64,000 nt of DNA, taken from NCBI RefSeq assembly GCF_015291645.1, contig NZ_CP030055.1, positions 4,774,001 to 4,838,000 of the forward strand, in the 5' to 3' direction. Source of the stretch: Bradyrhizobium sp. CCBAU 53340. GTDB taxonomy: Bacteria; Pseudomonadota; Alphaproteobacteria; Rhizobiales; Xanthobacteraceae. The notes beneath the pieces were generated by a model. The model had not been told where the DNA came from. It ran no database searches and worked only from the letters and a program-made list of their open reading frames with translations. The position numbers and the translations under genes were made by a program. Positions 26,988 to 37,247 of the stretch are shown here, in pieces (the stretch's first letter is position 1; every line of letters starts with the position of its first letter).

Positions 26988-29900
26988 CCGAAGGCGGGAT
27001 TTCGGCACCTTTCATCCGTTATCCCATCGGCACCTCGCTGCTGATGGCCGGCATCCTCTTTGTCGGCCTCGTCGCCTATCCCCTGCTGCCGGTCGCGCCG
27101 CTGCCGCAAGTGGACTTCCCGACGATCCAGGTCACGGCCAATCTGCCGGGCGGCAGCCCGGAAACGATGGCCTCGTCGGTCGCACAGCCGCTGGAGCGCC
27201 AGTTCGCGCAGATCCCGGGCATCGCGCAGATGACCTCGACGAGTTATCTGGGCACCGCCTCGGTCACCATCCAGTTCGACCTCAACCGCAGCATCGACGG
27301 GGCGGCGAACGACGTGCAGGGCGCGATCAACGCCGCCGCCGGTCAACTGCCGAAGAACCTGCCCTCGCCGCCGACCTATCGCAAGGTCAATCCGGCGGAC
27401 TCTCCGATCCTGCTTTTGTCCGCCACCTCCGAGACGTTGCCTCTGACCACCGTCAGCGACGCGGTCGACGCGCAGCTTGCCCAGCAGATCAGTCAGATCT
27501 CCGGTGTGGCGCAGGTCATTATCGGCGGTCAGCAGAAGCCGTCCGTCCGGGTCCAGATCGATCCCGCCAAGCTCGTCGCCAAGGGCTTGTCGCTGGAGGA
27601 CGTGCGGACCCAGATAGCGATCACGACAGTCGATAGTCCCAAGGGCAACATCGACGGCGAGAAGCGCGCCTATACGATCTACGCCAACGATCAGCTGACG
27701 CAGTCGAAGGACTGGAACGACATCATCATCGCCTATCGCAACGGCGGTCCGCTGCGCATCCGCGATGTCGGCCAGGCGGTCACCGGCCCCGAGGACGCCA
27801 AACAGGCGGCCTGGGCGAATGGCAAACGCGGCGTCTTCCTGGTGGTGTTCAAGCAGCCCGGCGCGAACGTCATCGAAACCGTCGACAAGATCAAGGCGAC
27901 CCTGCCCCGCCTCGTTGCGGCGATCCCGCCGGCGATCAAGATCGAGCTGATGAGCGACCGAACCCAGACCATTCGGGCCGCGGTCGAGGACGTGCAGTTC
28001 ACGCTGCTTCTGACCATCTTCCTGGTGGTCATGGTCATCTTCATCTTCCTGCGCAGCTTCTGGGCGACCGTCATTCCGACGATCACGGTGCCTCTGGCGC
28101 TGCTCGGCGCCTGCTCACTCATGTGGGTGTTCGGCTACACCCTGGATAACCTGTCCCTGATGGCGCTGACGATCGCGGTCGGCTTCGTGGTCGACGACGC
28201 CATCGTCATGCTCGAGAACATCTCCCGCTACGTCGAGGAAGGTGAAGCGCCAATGGCCGCCGCCTTCCGAGGCGCGAAGGAAATCGGCTTCACCATCGTT
28301 TCGATCAGCATCTCGCTGGTCGCGGTGCTGATCCCGCTGCTGCTGATGGGCGGCATCATCGGCCGTCTGTTCCGCGAGTTCGCCGTCGTGCTGGCGATGA
28401 CCATCTTCGTCTCGATGATCGTCTCGCTGACGCTCACCCCGATGATGGCGTCGCGCTTCCTGCGCGCCCATGGCGAGATCCAGCACGGCCGCTTCTATCA
28501 GTGGAGCGAACGCGCTTTTGACGCGATGCTGCGCGGCTACGAGCATATCCTCGACATCGCCTTGAGCTGGAAGCGCACGACGCTCCTCATTTTCTTCGCA
28601 ACCCTTGCGCTGTCGATCTACCTCTTCGTCTTGATTCCCAAAGGCTTCTTCCCGCAGCAGGACAACGGCCTGATCACCGCCACCTCGGAAGCGTCGCAGG
28701 ACATCTCCTTTTCGGCCATGAAGGACCGGCAAGAAGCGCTCGCCAAGATCATACAGGCAGATCCTGCCGTCGCCAGCGTCGCCATGGCCATCGGCGGCAG
28801 CGGAAGAGCCGGCAACAACGGCAATCTGTTCATCACCTTGAAACCCCGCAACCAGCGCGACGCCTCGGCGCAGCAGGTCATTGGACGCCTCCGTCCGCAG
28901 CTTGAGAAGGTGCCCGGCGCGCGGCTTTACATGCAGGCGGCCCAGGACGTCCGGCTCGGCGGCCGGCCGACACGCACGCAGTTCGAGTTCACGCTGCAGG
29001 ATGCCGACCTTTCCGAGCTCAACGAATGGGCGCCGAAAATTCTCGCCAAGATGCAGACGCTGCGGGAGCTGCGTGACGTCGCAACCGACCAGCAGACCCA
29101 GGGCACCACGGTCCAGCTCAAGATCAACCGTGACACCGCCTCGCGTTACGGCATCCAGCCGCAGCTGATCGACGACACGCTCTACGATGCCTTCGGCCAG
29201 CGGCAGGTCACGCAGTATTTCACGCAGCTCAACACCTATAAGGTGATCCTGGAAATCCTGCCGGAGATGCAGGGCAACCTGGATTCGCTGAACAAGCTCT
29301 ATCTGAAGTCGCCGCTGACCGGCGATCAGGTGCCGCTGTCGACCTTTGCGACCTGGACCACCGATCCGGTGCGCCCGCTCTCGATCAGCCACCAGGGCCA
29401 ATTCCCGGCGATCACGATCAGCTTCAACCTCGCTCAAAATGTCGCGCTCGGCCAGGCGACCGAAGCCGTGCAGAAGGCGATGGCCGATCTCGGTGCGCCG
29501 GCGACTCTCAATTCGAGCTTCCAGGGCACCGCGCAGGCCTTCCAGCAATCGCTCGGCACCGTGCCACTCCTGATCCTCGCGGCACTGGTCGTGGTCTATC
29601 TGATCCTCGGCATCCTCTACGAGAGCTACATCCATCCGATCACGATTCTGTCCACCCTGCCCTCGGCCGGCGTCGGTGCGCTCGCAATTCTGATGGCGGC
29701 CGGCTTCGACTTCAGCCTCATTGCCTTGATCGGAATCATTCTCCTGATCGGCATCGTGAAGAAGAACGGCATCATGATGGTCGACTTCGCCATCGCCGCC
29801 GAGCGCGACGAGCACAAGACACCGGAAGAGTCGATCCGCCAGGCCGCGTTGCTCCGCTTCCGCCCGATCATGATGACGACGATGGCGGCATTGCTCGGCG

Positions 29901-30124
29901 GCGTGCCGCTGATGCTCGGCCACGGCACTGGCGCCGAGATCCGCCAGCCGCTCGGCTATGCCATGGTCGGCGGCCTGATCGTCAGCCAGGCGCTGACCCT
30001 GTTCACGACCCCGGTGGTCTATCTCTATCTCGACAAGTTTGCGAACCTGTTCAAGAACCCGTCGGCCGAGGACGAGGGGCACGAGACGTCCAGACGCGGC
30101 ACCGTCAAGGAAGCCGCCGAGTAA
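26984..30124 (+). CDS. RND efflux pump, MdtB/MdtC-like
   Basis: 1046 residues, the full size of RND permeases. It begins with ISAPFIRYPIGTSLLMAG, has two large periplasmic loops and twelve membrane helices, and carries the proton-relay acidic pair in helix 4 (GFVVDDAIVMLEN) and the matching lysine helix later (GIVKKNGIMMVDF). The MdtABC branch typically exports bile salts, novobiocin and similar compounds, often as a B/C heterotrimer; only one permease is present here, so it would be homotrimeric. Confidence 0.93.
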   Translation: MTEGGISAPFIRYPIGTSLLMAGILFVGLVAYPLLPVAPLPQVDFPTIQVTANLPGGSPETMASSVAQPLERQFAQIPGIAQMTSTSYLGTASVTIQFDLNRSIDGAANDVQGAINAAAGQLPKNLPSPPTYRKVNPADSPILLLSATSETLPLTTVSDAVDAQLAQQISQISGVAQVIIGGQQKPSVRVQIDPAKLVAKGLSLEDVRTQIAITTVDSPKGNIDGEKRAYTIYANDQLTQSKDWNDIIIAYRNGGPLRIRDVGQAVTGPEDAKQAAWANGKRGVFLVVFKQPGANVIETVDKIKATLPRLVAAIPPAIKIELMSDRTQTIRAAVEDVQFTLLLTIFLVVMVIFIFLRSFWATVIPTITVPLALLGACSLMWVFGYTLDNLSLMALTIAVGFVVDDAIVMLENISRYVEEGEAPMAAAFRGAKEIGFTIVSISISLVAVLIPLLLMGGIIGRLFREFAVVLAMTIFVSMIVSLTLTPMMASRFLRAHGEIQHGRFYQWSERAFDAMLRGYEHILDIALSWKRTTLLIFFATLALSIYLFVLIPKGFFPQQDNGLITATSEASQDISFSAMKDRQEALAKIIQADPAVASVAMAIGGSGRAGNNGNLFITLKPRNQRDASAQQVIGRLRPQLEKVPGARLYMQAAQDVRLGGRPTRTQFEFTLQDADLSELNEWAPKILAKMQTLRELRDVATDQQTQGTTVQLKINRDTASRYGIQPQLIDDTLYDAFGQRQVTQYFTQLNTYKVILEILPEMQGNLDSLNKLYLKSPLTGDQVPLSTFATWTTDPVRPLSISHQGQFPAITISFNLAQNVALGQATEAVQKAMADLGAPATLNSSFQGTAQAFQQSLGTVPLLILAALVVVYLILGILYESYIHPITILSTLPSAGVGALAILMAAGFDFSLIALIGIILLIGIVKKNGIMMVDFAIAAERDEHKTPEESIRQAALLRFRPIMMTTMAALLGGVPLMLGHGTGAEIRQPLGYAMVGGLIVSQALTLFTTPVVYLYLDKFANLFKNPSAEDEGHETSRRGTVKEAAE

Positions 30125-30188
30125 GCTTGCGCCGCGGCTCCCGCGACGCTACAGCGAGCCCCTCGGTTCACGCCAACGCGGTCTCGCC

Positions 30189-30758
30189 ATGCTCATGCAA
30201 TCCAGACTTGTCGCCCTCGCCGCCGCTGCCCTGATGTCGACGGGCGTCGCGCATGCCCAGCAAGGCGCCAAGAAGAACGCAGCTCCGCCTGCCCCGGCCG
30301 CGCAACCTTCGCCCGCGCCCACTCAACCGCAAGCCGACGGCACCCCGCCGCAGCCCGGCTGGATCGCGCGCTGCACCAGCGCGAGCCGCGATGCTCCGCT
30401 CGAATGCGCGATGGAGCAGAACGCGGTTCTGACCAAGACCGGCCAAACCATCGTCCTGATCAACATCCGCATCGCTCCCGACACACGCACGCCGGTGGCG
30501 CTGCTCCAGCTGCCGCTCGGCCTCAATTTGCCGATCGGCGCCAAACTCCAGGTCGACGAAGGCAAGACCGTCGACCTCCAGATCCAAACTTGCGAGAATC
30601 GCGGCTGCTACGCCTCGACGCCGATCGCGCCGGACCTGCTGGCTGCCTTGCGCTCGGGCAAGCAGCTGAAGGTCTCCTTCCAGAACATGGCCAAGGAAAC
30701 GATCGCGATCCCGATGCCGCTGAACGATTTCGCCGCGGCCTACGACAAGATCAAGTAG
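30189..30758 (+). CDS. Invasion-associated locus B (IalB) family secreted protein
   Basis: 189 residues. A signal peptide (RLVALAAAALMSTGVAHAQ, about 6-25) is followed by a Pro/Ala-rich linker and the IalB domain, recognisable by WIARCTSASRDAPLECAME, the central VALLQLPLGLNLPIGAKLQVD and the cysteine pair TCENRGC. The family is common in alphaproteobacteria, including non-pathogens, and its molecular role is not established; the name comes from Bartonella. It follows the RND pump by 64 bp on the same strand and may share its transcript. The first of two ATGs six bases apart is used. Confidence 0.9.
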   Translation: MLMQSRLVALAAAALMSTGVAHAQQGAKKNAAPPAPAAQPSPAPTQPQADGTPPQPGWIARCTSASRDAPLECAMEQNAVLTKTGQTIVLINIRIAPDTRTPVALLQLPLGLNLPIGAKLQVDEGKTVDLQIQTCENRGCYASTPIAPDLLAALRSGKQLKVSFQNMAKETIAIPMPLNDFAAAYDKIK

Positions 30759-30782
30759 TTCGGCGCGCCGCTCGCGTGCACC

Positions 30783-30803
30783 GGGCGGCTTCCAGAGCCG
30801 CCC
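30783..30803 (+). terminator. GC-rich hairpin after the IalB gene
   Basis: GGGCGGCT (30783-30790) pairs with AGCCGCCC (30796-30803) over a 5-nt loop, 25 bp after the stop. There is no T-run, so termination would not be strongly intrinsic. Confidence 0.4.
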
Positions 30804-30853
30804 CGGCTGGTCTAGTCTGCCGCGCGGCGGGGGCCCGACATCAGCGGTGAAAT

Positions 30854-31171
30854 ATGACGCGCGAAAAGTCAGGTCTCGATCGGCTTGGTTTCCTGATCAT
30901 CCTCATTGGCACGATTGGCGCGGCCACGGTCGCGCTGGCGCAGGCTCAGTTGGAGCCGCCAACTGCGCCAGCGGCCGGAGCCACGGTCCATGATGTAAAG
31001 GTACGGCCGCGCGACGAGCAGACCGACGGCAAATTTGCGCCGACGGCGTATGCCGGCAAGTCCTCGTCCACCTCCGAGCCGAAGCGCATTCGCACGACGC
31101 GCGAACGCATCACCGACGGCTCCGCGCCTCCCGCAGTCGCGCCGCTGCAACCGCCCCCGGCCAAGCCGTAG
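30854..31171 (+). CDS. Small secreted proline-rich protein, unknown function
   Basis: 105 residues. A signal peptide or anchor is visible (LGFLIILIGTIGAATVALAQAQ, about 11-32), followed by a low-complexity hydrophilic region rich in Pro, Ala, Thr and Arg (RPRDEQTDGKFAPTAYAG) ending APLQPPPAKP. It is probably periplasmic and disordered. It follows the IalB gene by 95 bp with a hairpin between. No family recognised. Confidence 0.65.
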   Translation: MTREKSGLDRLGFLIILIGTIGAATVALAQAQLEPPTAPAAGATVHDVKVRPRDEQTDGKFAPTAYAGKSSSTSEPKRIRTTRERITDGSAPPAVAPLQPPPAKP

Positions 31172-31212
31172 CGACGGCCTGCACGTCACACCTACTGCTG
31201 CGCCATCGTCGG

Positions 31213-31572
31213 TCAGTCCGCTCCGCCTGCCTTCAGCAGCGTGGTAAAGCCACCATAGATCATCCGCTTGCCGTCGAACGGCATGTCCGAACCCTTGAGC
31301 CTGGGATCGGCCATCACCTTGGCATTGACGGCATCGCGGCTCTCCCTGTTACGGTAGACGATCCAGGAAAACACCACGACCTCATCCTCACTCGCCATCA
31401 CCGCGCGCGGAAACGAGGTGAGCGTGCCATAGGGAACGTCGTCGCCGATGCATTCAACATAATCGAGCGCGCCATGCTCCATCCACACCGCGGAGGCCGT
31501 TCGCGCTAGCGCCTTGTAGGCCTCGATCTTGTCCTTCGCCACGGCGAGCACGAAACCATCGACATAGGGCAT
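31213..31572 (-). CDS. DUF1428 family protein
   Basis: 119 residues from the second of two tandem ATGs (31572), matching the family opening MxYVDGFV, with AGGAG just upstream. The ferredoxin-like dimeric alpha/beta-barrel signature is clear: YVDGFVLAV, EHGALDYVECIGDDVP, VVVFSWIVYRNRESRDAVNAKVMADPR and MPFDGKRMIYGGF. Members resemble small monooxygenase-like proteins (RNA signal recognition particle in older annotations) but no reaction is proven. It is convergent with the small secreted protein gene. Confidence 0.9.
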   Translation of the reverse strand: MPYVDGFVLAVAKDKIEAYKALARTASAVWMEHGALDYVECIGDDVPYGTLTSFPRAVMASEDEVVVFSWIVYRNRESRDAVNAKVMADPRLKGSDMPFDGKRMIYGGFTTLLKAGGAD

Positions 31573-31727
31573 CATGAATCTCCTTGAGTTGTGCGCCCCA
31601 AGGACGATCCGCGAGGTGCTCATCCGACCTGTGATGACGAGGCCCGGGTGAGGCAAACCGCCGCGAGCGGCCTCGCGGTAAGCGGCCGGATAAGAGGCGA
31701 TTTAGACCTTCAGGAAGCGCCTGGAAT

Positions 31728-31801
31728 TGGCTGGGGAACCTGGATTCGAACCAAGACAAACAGAGTCAGAGTCTGTTGTGCTACCGTTACACCATTCCCC
31801 A
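31728..31801 (-). tRNA. tRNA-Gln (CTG anticodon)
   Basis: 74 nt on the minus strand including an encoded CCA end. The acceptor stem TGGGGAA pairs with TTCCCCA, the anticodon stem ACAGA/TCTGT encloses loop CTCTGAC with anticodon CTG, and the T arm contains GGTTCGAATCC. Discriminator base is G, as usual for glutamine tRNA. No integrase or attachment duplicate is seen next to it. Confidence 0.95.
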
Positions 31802-31944
31802 ACGGAATAGCCGAACAAATTCAATATCTTACTGACTTGTCCGACTGCGGCCGGAAGCGCTGATAGCGCAAATCACGGCTCAGGCGTGCAGCCTTCTACC
31901 TGCTCGTCCCCAAGCTGGCAAGCGCTGCGGTGGATGGATCGCCC

Positions 31945-32916
31945 CTACTCCATCTTGATGTTCGCGGCTTCAATCACCTTCTTCCAGCGCTCCGTCTCGG
32001 AGCCGATGTAGGCCGCGAACGGCTCGGAATCGACCGCGACGGCTGTGGCGCCGAGCTCGGCCATTTTCTGCACCGTCTCCGGCTGCTGCATGAAGGCGCG
32101 GATCTCGGCCGAGAGCTTTTCGATGATCGGCTTCGGCGTCGCAGCAGGCACGAAGACGCCGTGCCAGGCGACGGCTTCGAAGCCCGGCAGGAATTCGGCA
32201 ACCGCAGGCATCTCAGGATCGAACGCGGCGCGCTTCGGCGTTGCGGTCGCGAGCATCGCGAGCTGGCCAGTCTTCACCTGCGGCAACAGCAGCGGCACGT
32301 TGTCGAAGGCGAGATCGATCTGGCCGCTGAGCAAGTCGGTCAGCATCTGGCTCGAGCCCTTGTAGGGCACGTGCACCATCTTGGTGCCGGTCATCTGCTG
32401 AAACAGCTCGCCAGCGAGATGCTGCGAGGTGCCGACGCCGGCCGAGCCGAACGAGACCTTGTCCGGATTTGCCTTCAGATAGGCGATCAGCTCCGGCACG
32501 GTGCGCGCCTTGATCTTGTTGGGATTGACGACGAGCACGTTGGGCACGACGCTGATCTGGGCAACCGGCGCCAGATCCCTGTCGGGCTGGTAGCTGAGCT
32601 TCGGACCATACAGCGACGGATTGATCGCGAGCGCCGAGGTGCTGGCAAGCCCGATCGTGATGCCGTCAGGCGTCGACTTTGCGAGCCGCGTAACGCCGAG
32701 AATCGAGCCGGCGCCGCCGACATTCTCGACCACGAACGGCTTGCCCAGCTTCATCTGCAAATGGTTGGAGATCATGCGCGCGAAAATGTCCGCGGTGCCG
32801 CCGGCGGCGAAGGGCACGATCACGGTCACCTGCTTGGACGGATAGCCGTCCTGCGCCAGCGCCGGCGAGACCGCCAGCAGGATTGCCGACGCAAGACCAA
32901 GCCACATCGATCTCAT
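31945..32916 (-). CDS. Bug-family (tripartite tricarboxylate transporter-type) solute-binding protein
   Basis: 323 residues from ATG 32916 with GAGG eight bases before it; the longer frame is not used. Signal peptide WLGLASAILLAVSPALAQ, then the Bug signature (YPSKQVTVIVPFAAGGTADIFAR), KPFVVENVGGAGS and the ligand loop FGSAGVGTSQHLAGELF. These periplasmic proteins bind carboxylates for TctAB-type transporters. It is the last gene of the C4 sugar-acid operon, 61 bp after the alcohol dehydrogenase gene. No TctA or TctB gene lies nearby, so it must use membrane subunits encoded elsewhere. Confidence 0.92.
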   Translation of the reverse strand: MRSMWLGLASAILLAVSPALAQDGYPSKQVTVIVPFAAGGTADIFARMISNHLQMKLGKPFVVENVGGAGSILGVTRLAKSTPDGITIGLASTSALAINPSLYGPKLSYQPDRDLAPVAQISVVPNVLVVNPNKIKARTVPELIAYLKANPDKVSFGSAGVGTSQHLAGELFQQMTGTKMVHVPYKGSSQMLTDLLSGQIDLAFDNVPLLLPQVKTGQLAMLATATPKRAAFDPEMPAVAEFLPGFEAVAWHGVFVPAATPKPIIEKLSAEIRAFMQQPETVQKMAELGATAVAVDSEPFAAYIGSETERWKKVIEAANIKME

Positions 32917-32977
32917 CGAAGTTTCCTCTATTTTCGCTGTTGTTGTTTTGGTGGCCGCGGGTGTGCGGCGGAGACGG

Positions 32978-34108
32978 CTAAAGCGCGACCTCGTACATGT
33001 TGAGGATCGCATCCCGGCTCAGATCGCGCGGGTTGTTGTCGAGCAGGCGCCTGATCGCGTGCGCCTCATCGGCCATGACGCCGAGATCGCTTTTGGGCAC
33101 GCCGAGCGCCGACAGCCGCATCTCCACGCCGAGGTTCTTGCAGAACGCGTAGGTCGCATCGAACGCAGACTTCGGATCGCGCTGCTCGGGCAGACCGAGA
33201 GCTCCGAGCACCGCCATCGTCTTCATCTCGACCGCGGGCATGTTGAACGCCAGCGTGTGCGGGAAGATCATCGCGCAGGCCAAACCGTGGGCGATGTGAT
33301 GGCGCGTGCCGAGGGGATAGGCCACGGCGTGACCGGCGGTGGTGTTCACGGGCCCCAGGCAATAGCCGCCATAGAGCGAGGCCAACGAAAGACCGGCGCG
33401 GGCTTCCCGGTCGCTGCCGTCGGCCACCGCACGCTTGAGATACTTCCCGACCAGCCGCGCCCCTTCGAGCGCATAGAGATCGATCGTCGGATGCGCCTTG
33501 CGGCTAGTATAGGCCTCGACGCAATGCGCCAGCGCATCGACGCCGGTGGCTGCCGTGATTTCCTTCGGCACGGTCATCGTCAGATCAGGATCGACGATGG
33601 CGATGTCGGCCAGCATGAAGCGGCTCTGCACCGCCTGCTTGTTCTGGCTGACGGGATCGGTGACGAGCGCGCGGGTGCCGGCCTCGCTACCGGTGCCCGA
33701 GGTGGTCGGAATCTGCATCAGCGCGACGCTGCGGCCAGCCACCTTTTCCGGCCCGACGATGTCGGCAAAGGCGACATCGCCCGTGCACATCACCGCAACC
33801 AGCTTGGCGAGATCCATCGCGCTGCCACCGCCGAAGCCGACCACGAGATCCGGCTTGGTCTCTTTCGCCATCGCGACCGCCCTCTCGAGATTGGGCAGAT
33901 CGGGCTCCGGCTTGACCTCGCCGAACACCTTCACCGCGCCCGGCAGCGCCAGCGTATCTACGCGGCGGGCATTGAAGGGATCGGAAATCACCAGCGGCCG
34001 CTTGGCACCGATCCGATCGGCGAAGCGCGCCGCAGCCGTGATCGTGCCGTTGCCGAACTCCAGGATGGTGGGACGGAGGATTTCGATGGGCGTGAAGGCG
34101 TTGGTCAT
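32978..34108 (-). CDS. Iron-containing (type III) alcohol dehydrogenase
   Basis: 376 residues. The NAD(P)-binding GFGGGSAMDLAK (about 91-102), IPTTSGTGSE, and metal ligands in VDALAHCVEAY, GHAVAYPLG and RHHIAHGLA are all present, so the enzyme should be active. The family oxidises or reduces hydroxy acids, aldehydes and maleylacetate with Fe(II) or Zn(II). Position between the solute-binding protein and the pdxA2-type gene (16 bp gap) indicates a step in the same sugar-acid pathway, perhaps dehydrogenation of a hydroxy acid or reduction of a semialdehyde released by the aldolase. Maleylacetate reductase is a close alternative label. Confidence 0.9.
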   Translation of the reverse strand: MTNAFTPIEILRPTILEFGNGTITAAARFADRIGAKRPLVISDPFNARRVDTLALPGAVKVFGEVKPEPDLPNLERAVAMAKETKPDLVVGFGGGSAMDLAKLVAVMCTGDVAFADIVGPEKVAGRSVALMQIPTTSGTGSEAGTRALVTDPVSQNKQAVQSRFMLADIAIVDPDLTMTVPKEITAATGVDALAHCVEAYTSRKAHPTIDLYALEGARLVGKYLKRAVADGSDREARAGLSLASLYGGYCLGPVNTTAGHAVAYPLGTRHHIAHGLACAMIFPHTLAFNMPAVEMKTMAVLGALGLPEQRDPKSAFDATYAFCKNLGVEMRLSALGVPKSDLGVMADEAHAIRRLLDNNPRDLSRDAILNMYEVAL

Positions 34109-34124
34109 CTCTGGCTCGATCCCG

Positions 34125-35149
<1,025 letters not shown>

Positions 35150-35153
<4 letters not shown>

Positions 35154-36256
35154 GTCGGACCCTCCATATTGAGCAGATGATTGTCCCGGATCAGATCGCG
35201 CCAGAGATCGCGCGCGCCGAACGCTCCGGATTTCGAGATAACGTCGACGCCGGCCCAGCGGCCGCCTTGCAAGGTGGAGCGCGGCAAACCCGGCACGATG
35301 CGTCCCGTGACCTGGAGCGCATGCGCGCCGAGGGCAAGGCATACGGCCTTCAGCGTCTCGCCGCCAGCAACGATCAGGGTTCCCGGCGGATCAAGCACTG
35401 AGATCAGCCTCGTCAGCTCGCGCGCGATCCGTTGCGCTGCTTCGGCGCGCCACAGGCCATCGGGCAGCGCGAATTTCACCAAAGCCACACCGTCGTCTGC
35501 AAGCTTCCGCTGAACGCCGGCACTGGCCTCGCTCTCGGTCAACGCCAGGGTCGCCTCACCACACGCCGCCAGTTGGGACGCCGTTGTTGCTTGATCCGAA
35601 CCGAACAAGCCCAGCACCGGTCGCTTCAGGACCGACGGCGCGGCTGCGCCATGATTGCGGGCAAGTGCGCCGGCCAGACCGCCGCTGCCACACCAGAGCA
35701 CGGGCCCTGGCATCCGTCGCGCCATTTCGACGACACGGTCGAGATCGAGGTCACTCTCGGCATCGAACACCTGAACGCCGCCTTGCGCCAGCGTGTCGGG
35801 GCTGCCGCGCAGCGCCGCGATGCCATCCCGCTTCAGCTGATCCAGCAGATTGTCGCCGACGCGGTTCCAGTCGCCTTGCACGGTACGCGCATATTGCTGA
35901 GCTTCGACGGTGCGGCGCCCCTGATAGTCGAACGCAGGTGCGATCACACAAGACGCCCAATGACGCGTGCTCAGGCAGGCCCCGAGCTCAGCCGCCCAGG
36001 CGCCGCGGAGCAGGCTGTCGACTTTCTTGTAGGCGATATCTCCGCCCTGAAGCAGCGGCGCCAGCCGAGCGACGATCTTGGCGCTTTCGGCCTTCGAACG
36101 CTCACGGGTGCCGCTGTCGATCGCCAGGCTCAGGGAATCTGACGCCGCGGGCGCACCTCCCCAGACGACGTCAAACGGTCCGCACAGGCCGACGAACTCC
36201 GCCGCGGTGTCAAGTGCACCAGTGAGATCGTCGGCAAGCATGCGAACGGTGGTCAT
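35150..36256 (-). CDS. dtnK: Four-carbon acid sugar kinase (DtnK/OtnK family, DUF1537)
   Basis: 368 residues from ATG 36256. The N-terminal domain opens with MLADDLTGALDTAAEF, the family hallmark, followed by YKKVDSLLRG; the C-terminal nucleotide-binding domain has LIVAGGETLKAVCLAL and SKSGAFG. These kinases phosphorylate D-threonate, D-erythronate or 2-keto-tetronates at O-4. The stop overlaps the pdxA2 start, giving direct supply of 4-phospho acid to the dehydrogenase. The specific stereoisomer cannot be read from sequence, so the symbol is provisional. Confidence 0.85.
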
Positions 36257-36281
36257 CGTTGCGCCGCTCTCGAGCCAAACC

Positions 36282-37202
36282 CTAAGCGGCCGCAGCGAAT
36301 GCCGCGGCATTCGCGAGTAGCTCTTTCAGTTGAGCCGCCGGCAAGGTCTCCAGCGGCGGCCGCAGACGCTGCCAGCCGGCGTGACCGGTGCGCTCGGCCA
36401 TCAGTGCCTTCAGGGAGGGCATCTGCGCGAAGCGCGAGACCAGCTCACGAGCCTTGATGATGCGCGCCTGCGCAGCGGCAAGGGTTGCGTCGTCGTCACT
36501 GTCGCGGAAATGCCTGAAGACATAAGCGAGATCGCGCGCGACGAGGTTGGAGGTCGCGGTGATGCAGCCCGCGCCGCCCTTGCGCAGCAGCGGCAGCAGC
36601 AGCGGATCGGCGCCGGTCAGCACCGAGAAGCCCGGGAAACGCTCAACCATTGTGGTCATATTGGCGAAGTCGCCTGAGGAATCCTTGATACCGACGATCG
36701 TTGACGGGTAGGCCTTGCGCAGCCGCTCGATCAGCGCATGCGAGATCGGCTGCATCGACATCTGCGGGATGTGATAGAGCACGATCTTGAGCCTGCTATC
36801 GCCGATGCGCTGGATGATCTCATTGTAGGCAGCGTAGACGCCATCATCGCTGACATTCTTGTAGTAGAACGGCGGCAGCATCACCACGGTCTCGACGCCG
36901 ACCGACAGGGCATGGCGCGTCAACGCGACGGTCTCGGTGAACGCAACGACGCCGGTGCCGGGCAGCAACTGGTTCGGCTTGATGCCGCCGGCGATCACGG
37001 CCTCCAGCAGCGCCGTGCGCTCGGCGACCGAGAAGGAGTTCGCCTCGCCCGTCGTGCCGAGCATCGCGATGGCATCGCAGCCTTCGTCCAGCAGGTAGCG
37101 GCAATGCGCGACGAAACGCGCGTGATCGGGCGCGAGCTCGGCATCGAGCGGCGTCAGCGCGGCGCAGAACACGCCATGAGGGTGCAGCGATGATGTCGAC
37201 AA
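36282..37202 (-). CDS. DapA-family class I aldolase/lyase
   Basis: 306 residues from TTG 37202, which has a perfect GGAGG five bases upstream, so a rare start is well supported; no ATG alternative fits. The TIM-barrel markers are LGTTGEANSFS (49-57), Tyr143 (VLYHIPQ) and the Schiff-base Lys173 (VGIKDSSGD). It belongs to the dihydrodipicolinate synthase/N-acetylneuraminate lyase superfamily, not to lysine synthesis, judging by its catabolic neighbours. It is the first gene of the C4 acid operon, 25 bp before the kinase, and may cleave or dehydrate a 2-keto(-3-deoxy) acid to pyruvate plus an aldehyde. Confidence 0.87.
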   Translation of the reverse strand: MSTSSLHPHGVFCAALTPLDAELAPDHARFVAHCRYLLDEGCDAIAMLGTTGEANSFSVAERTALLEAVIAGGIKPNQLLPGTGVVAFTETVALTRHALSVGVETVVMLPPFYYKNVSDDGVYAAYNEIIQRIGDSRLKIVLYHIPQMSMQPISHALIERLRKAYPSTIVGIKDSSGDFANMTTMVERFPGFSVLTGADPLLLPLLRKGGAGCITATSNLVARDLAYVFRHFRDSDDDATLAAAQARIIKARELVSRFAQMPSLKALMAERTGHAGWQRLRPPLETLPAAQLKELLANAAAFAAAA

Positions 37203-37207
37203 AGCTT

Positions 37208-37212
37208 CCTCC
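37208..37212 (-). promoter_or_regulatory. Strong ribosome site for a TTG start
   Basis: GGAGG on the minus strand, five bases before TTG 37202, decides the start of the DapA-family gene. Confidence 0.75.
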
Positions 37213-37230
37213 GATCGGTCAGATCGATCT

Positions 37231-37247
37231 TGTTCGGAATGCGAACA
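37231..37247. promoter_or_regulatory. Perfect inverted repeat, probable IclR operator
   Basis: TGTTCG-N5-CGAACA lies in the 107-bp gap between the divergent dapA-type and iclR-type genes, just upstream of the ribosome site of the former. IclR-family boxes of similar geometry are known in proteobacteria. It is the only clear palindrome in the gap. Confidence 0.6.

Noticed and set aside
28115..30082. 655-codon minus-strand open frame inside the RND pump gene
   Set aside because: Antisense shadow of a high-GC coding region; the plus-strand product is an unmistakable RND permease.
31728..31801. tRNA-Gln as an integration site for a genomic island
   Set aside because: No integrase, direct repeat of the tRNA end, or compositional shift is visible on either side.
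36282..37202. Lysine-biosynthetic dapA
   Set aside because: It is embedded in a catabolic operon under an IclR regulator, with no lysine genes nearby.
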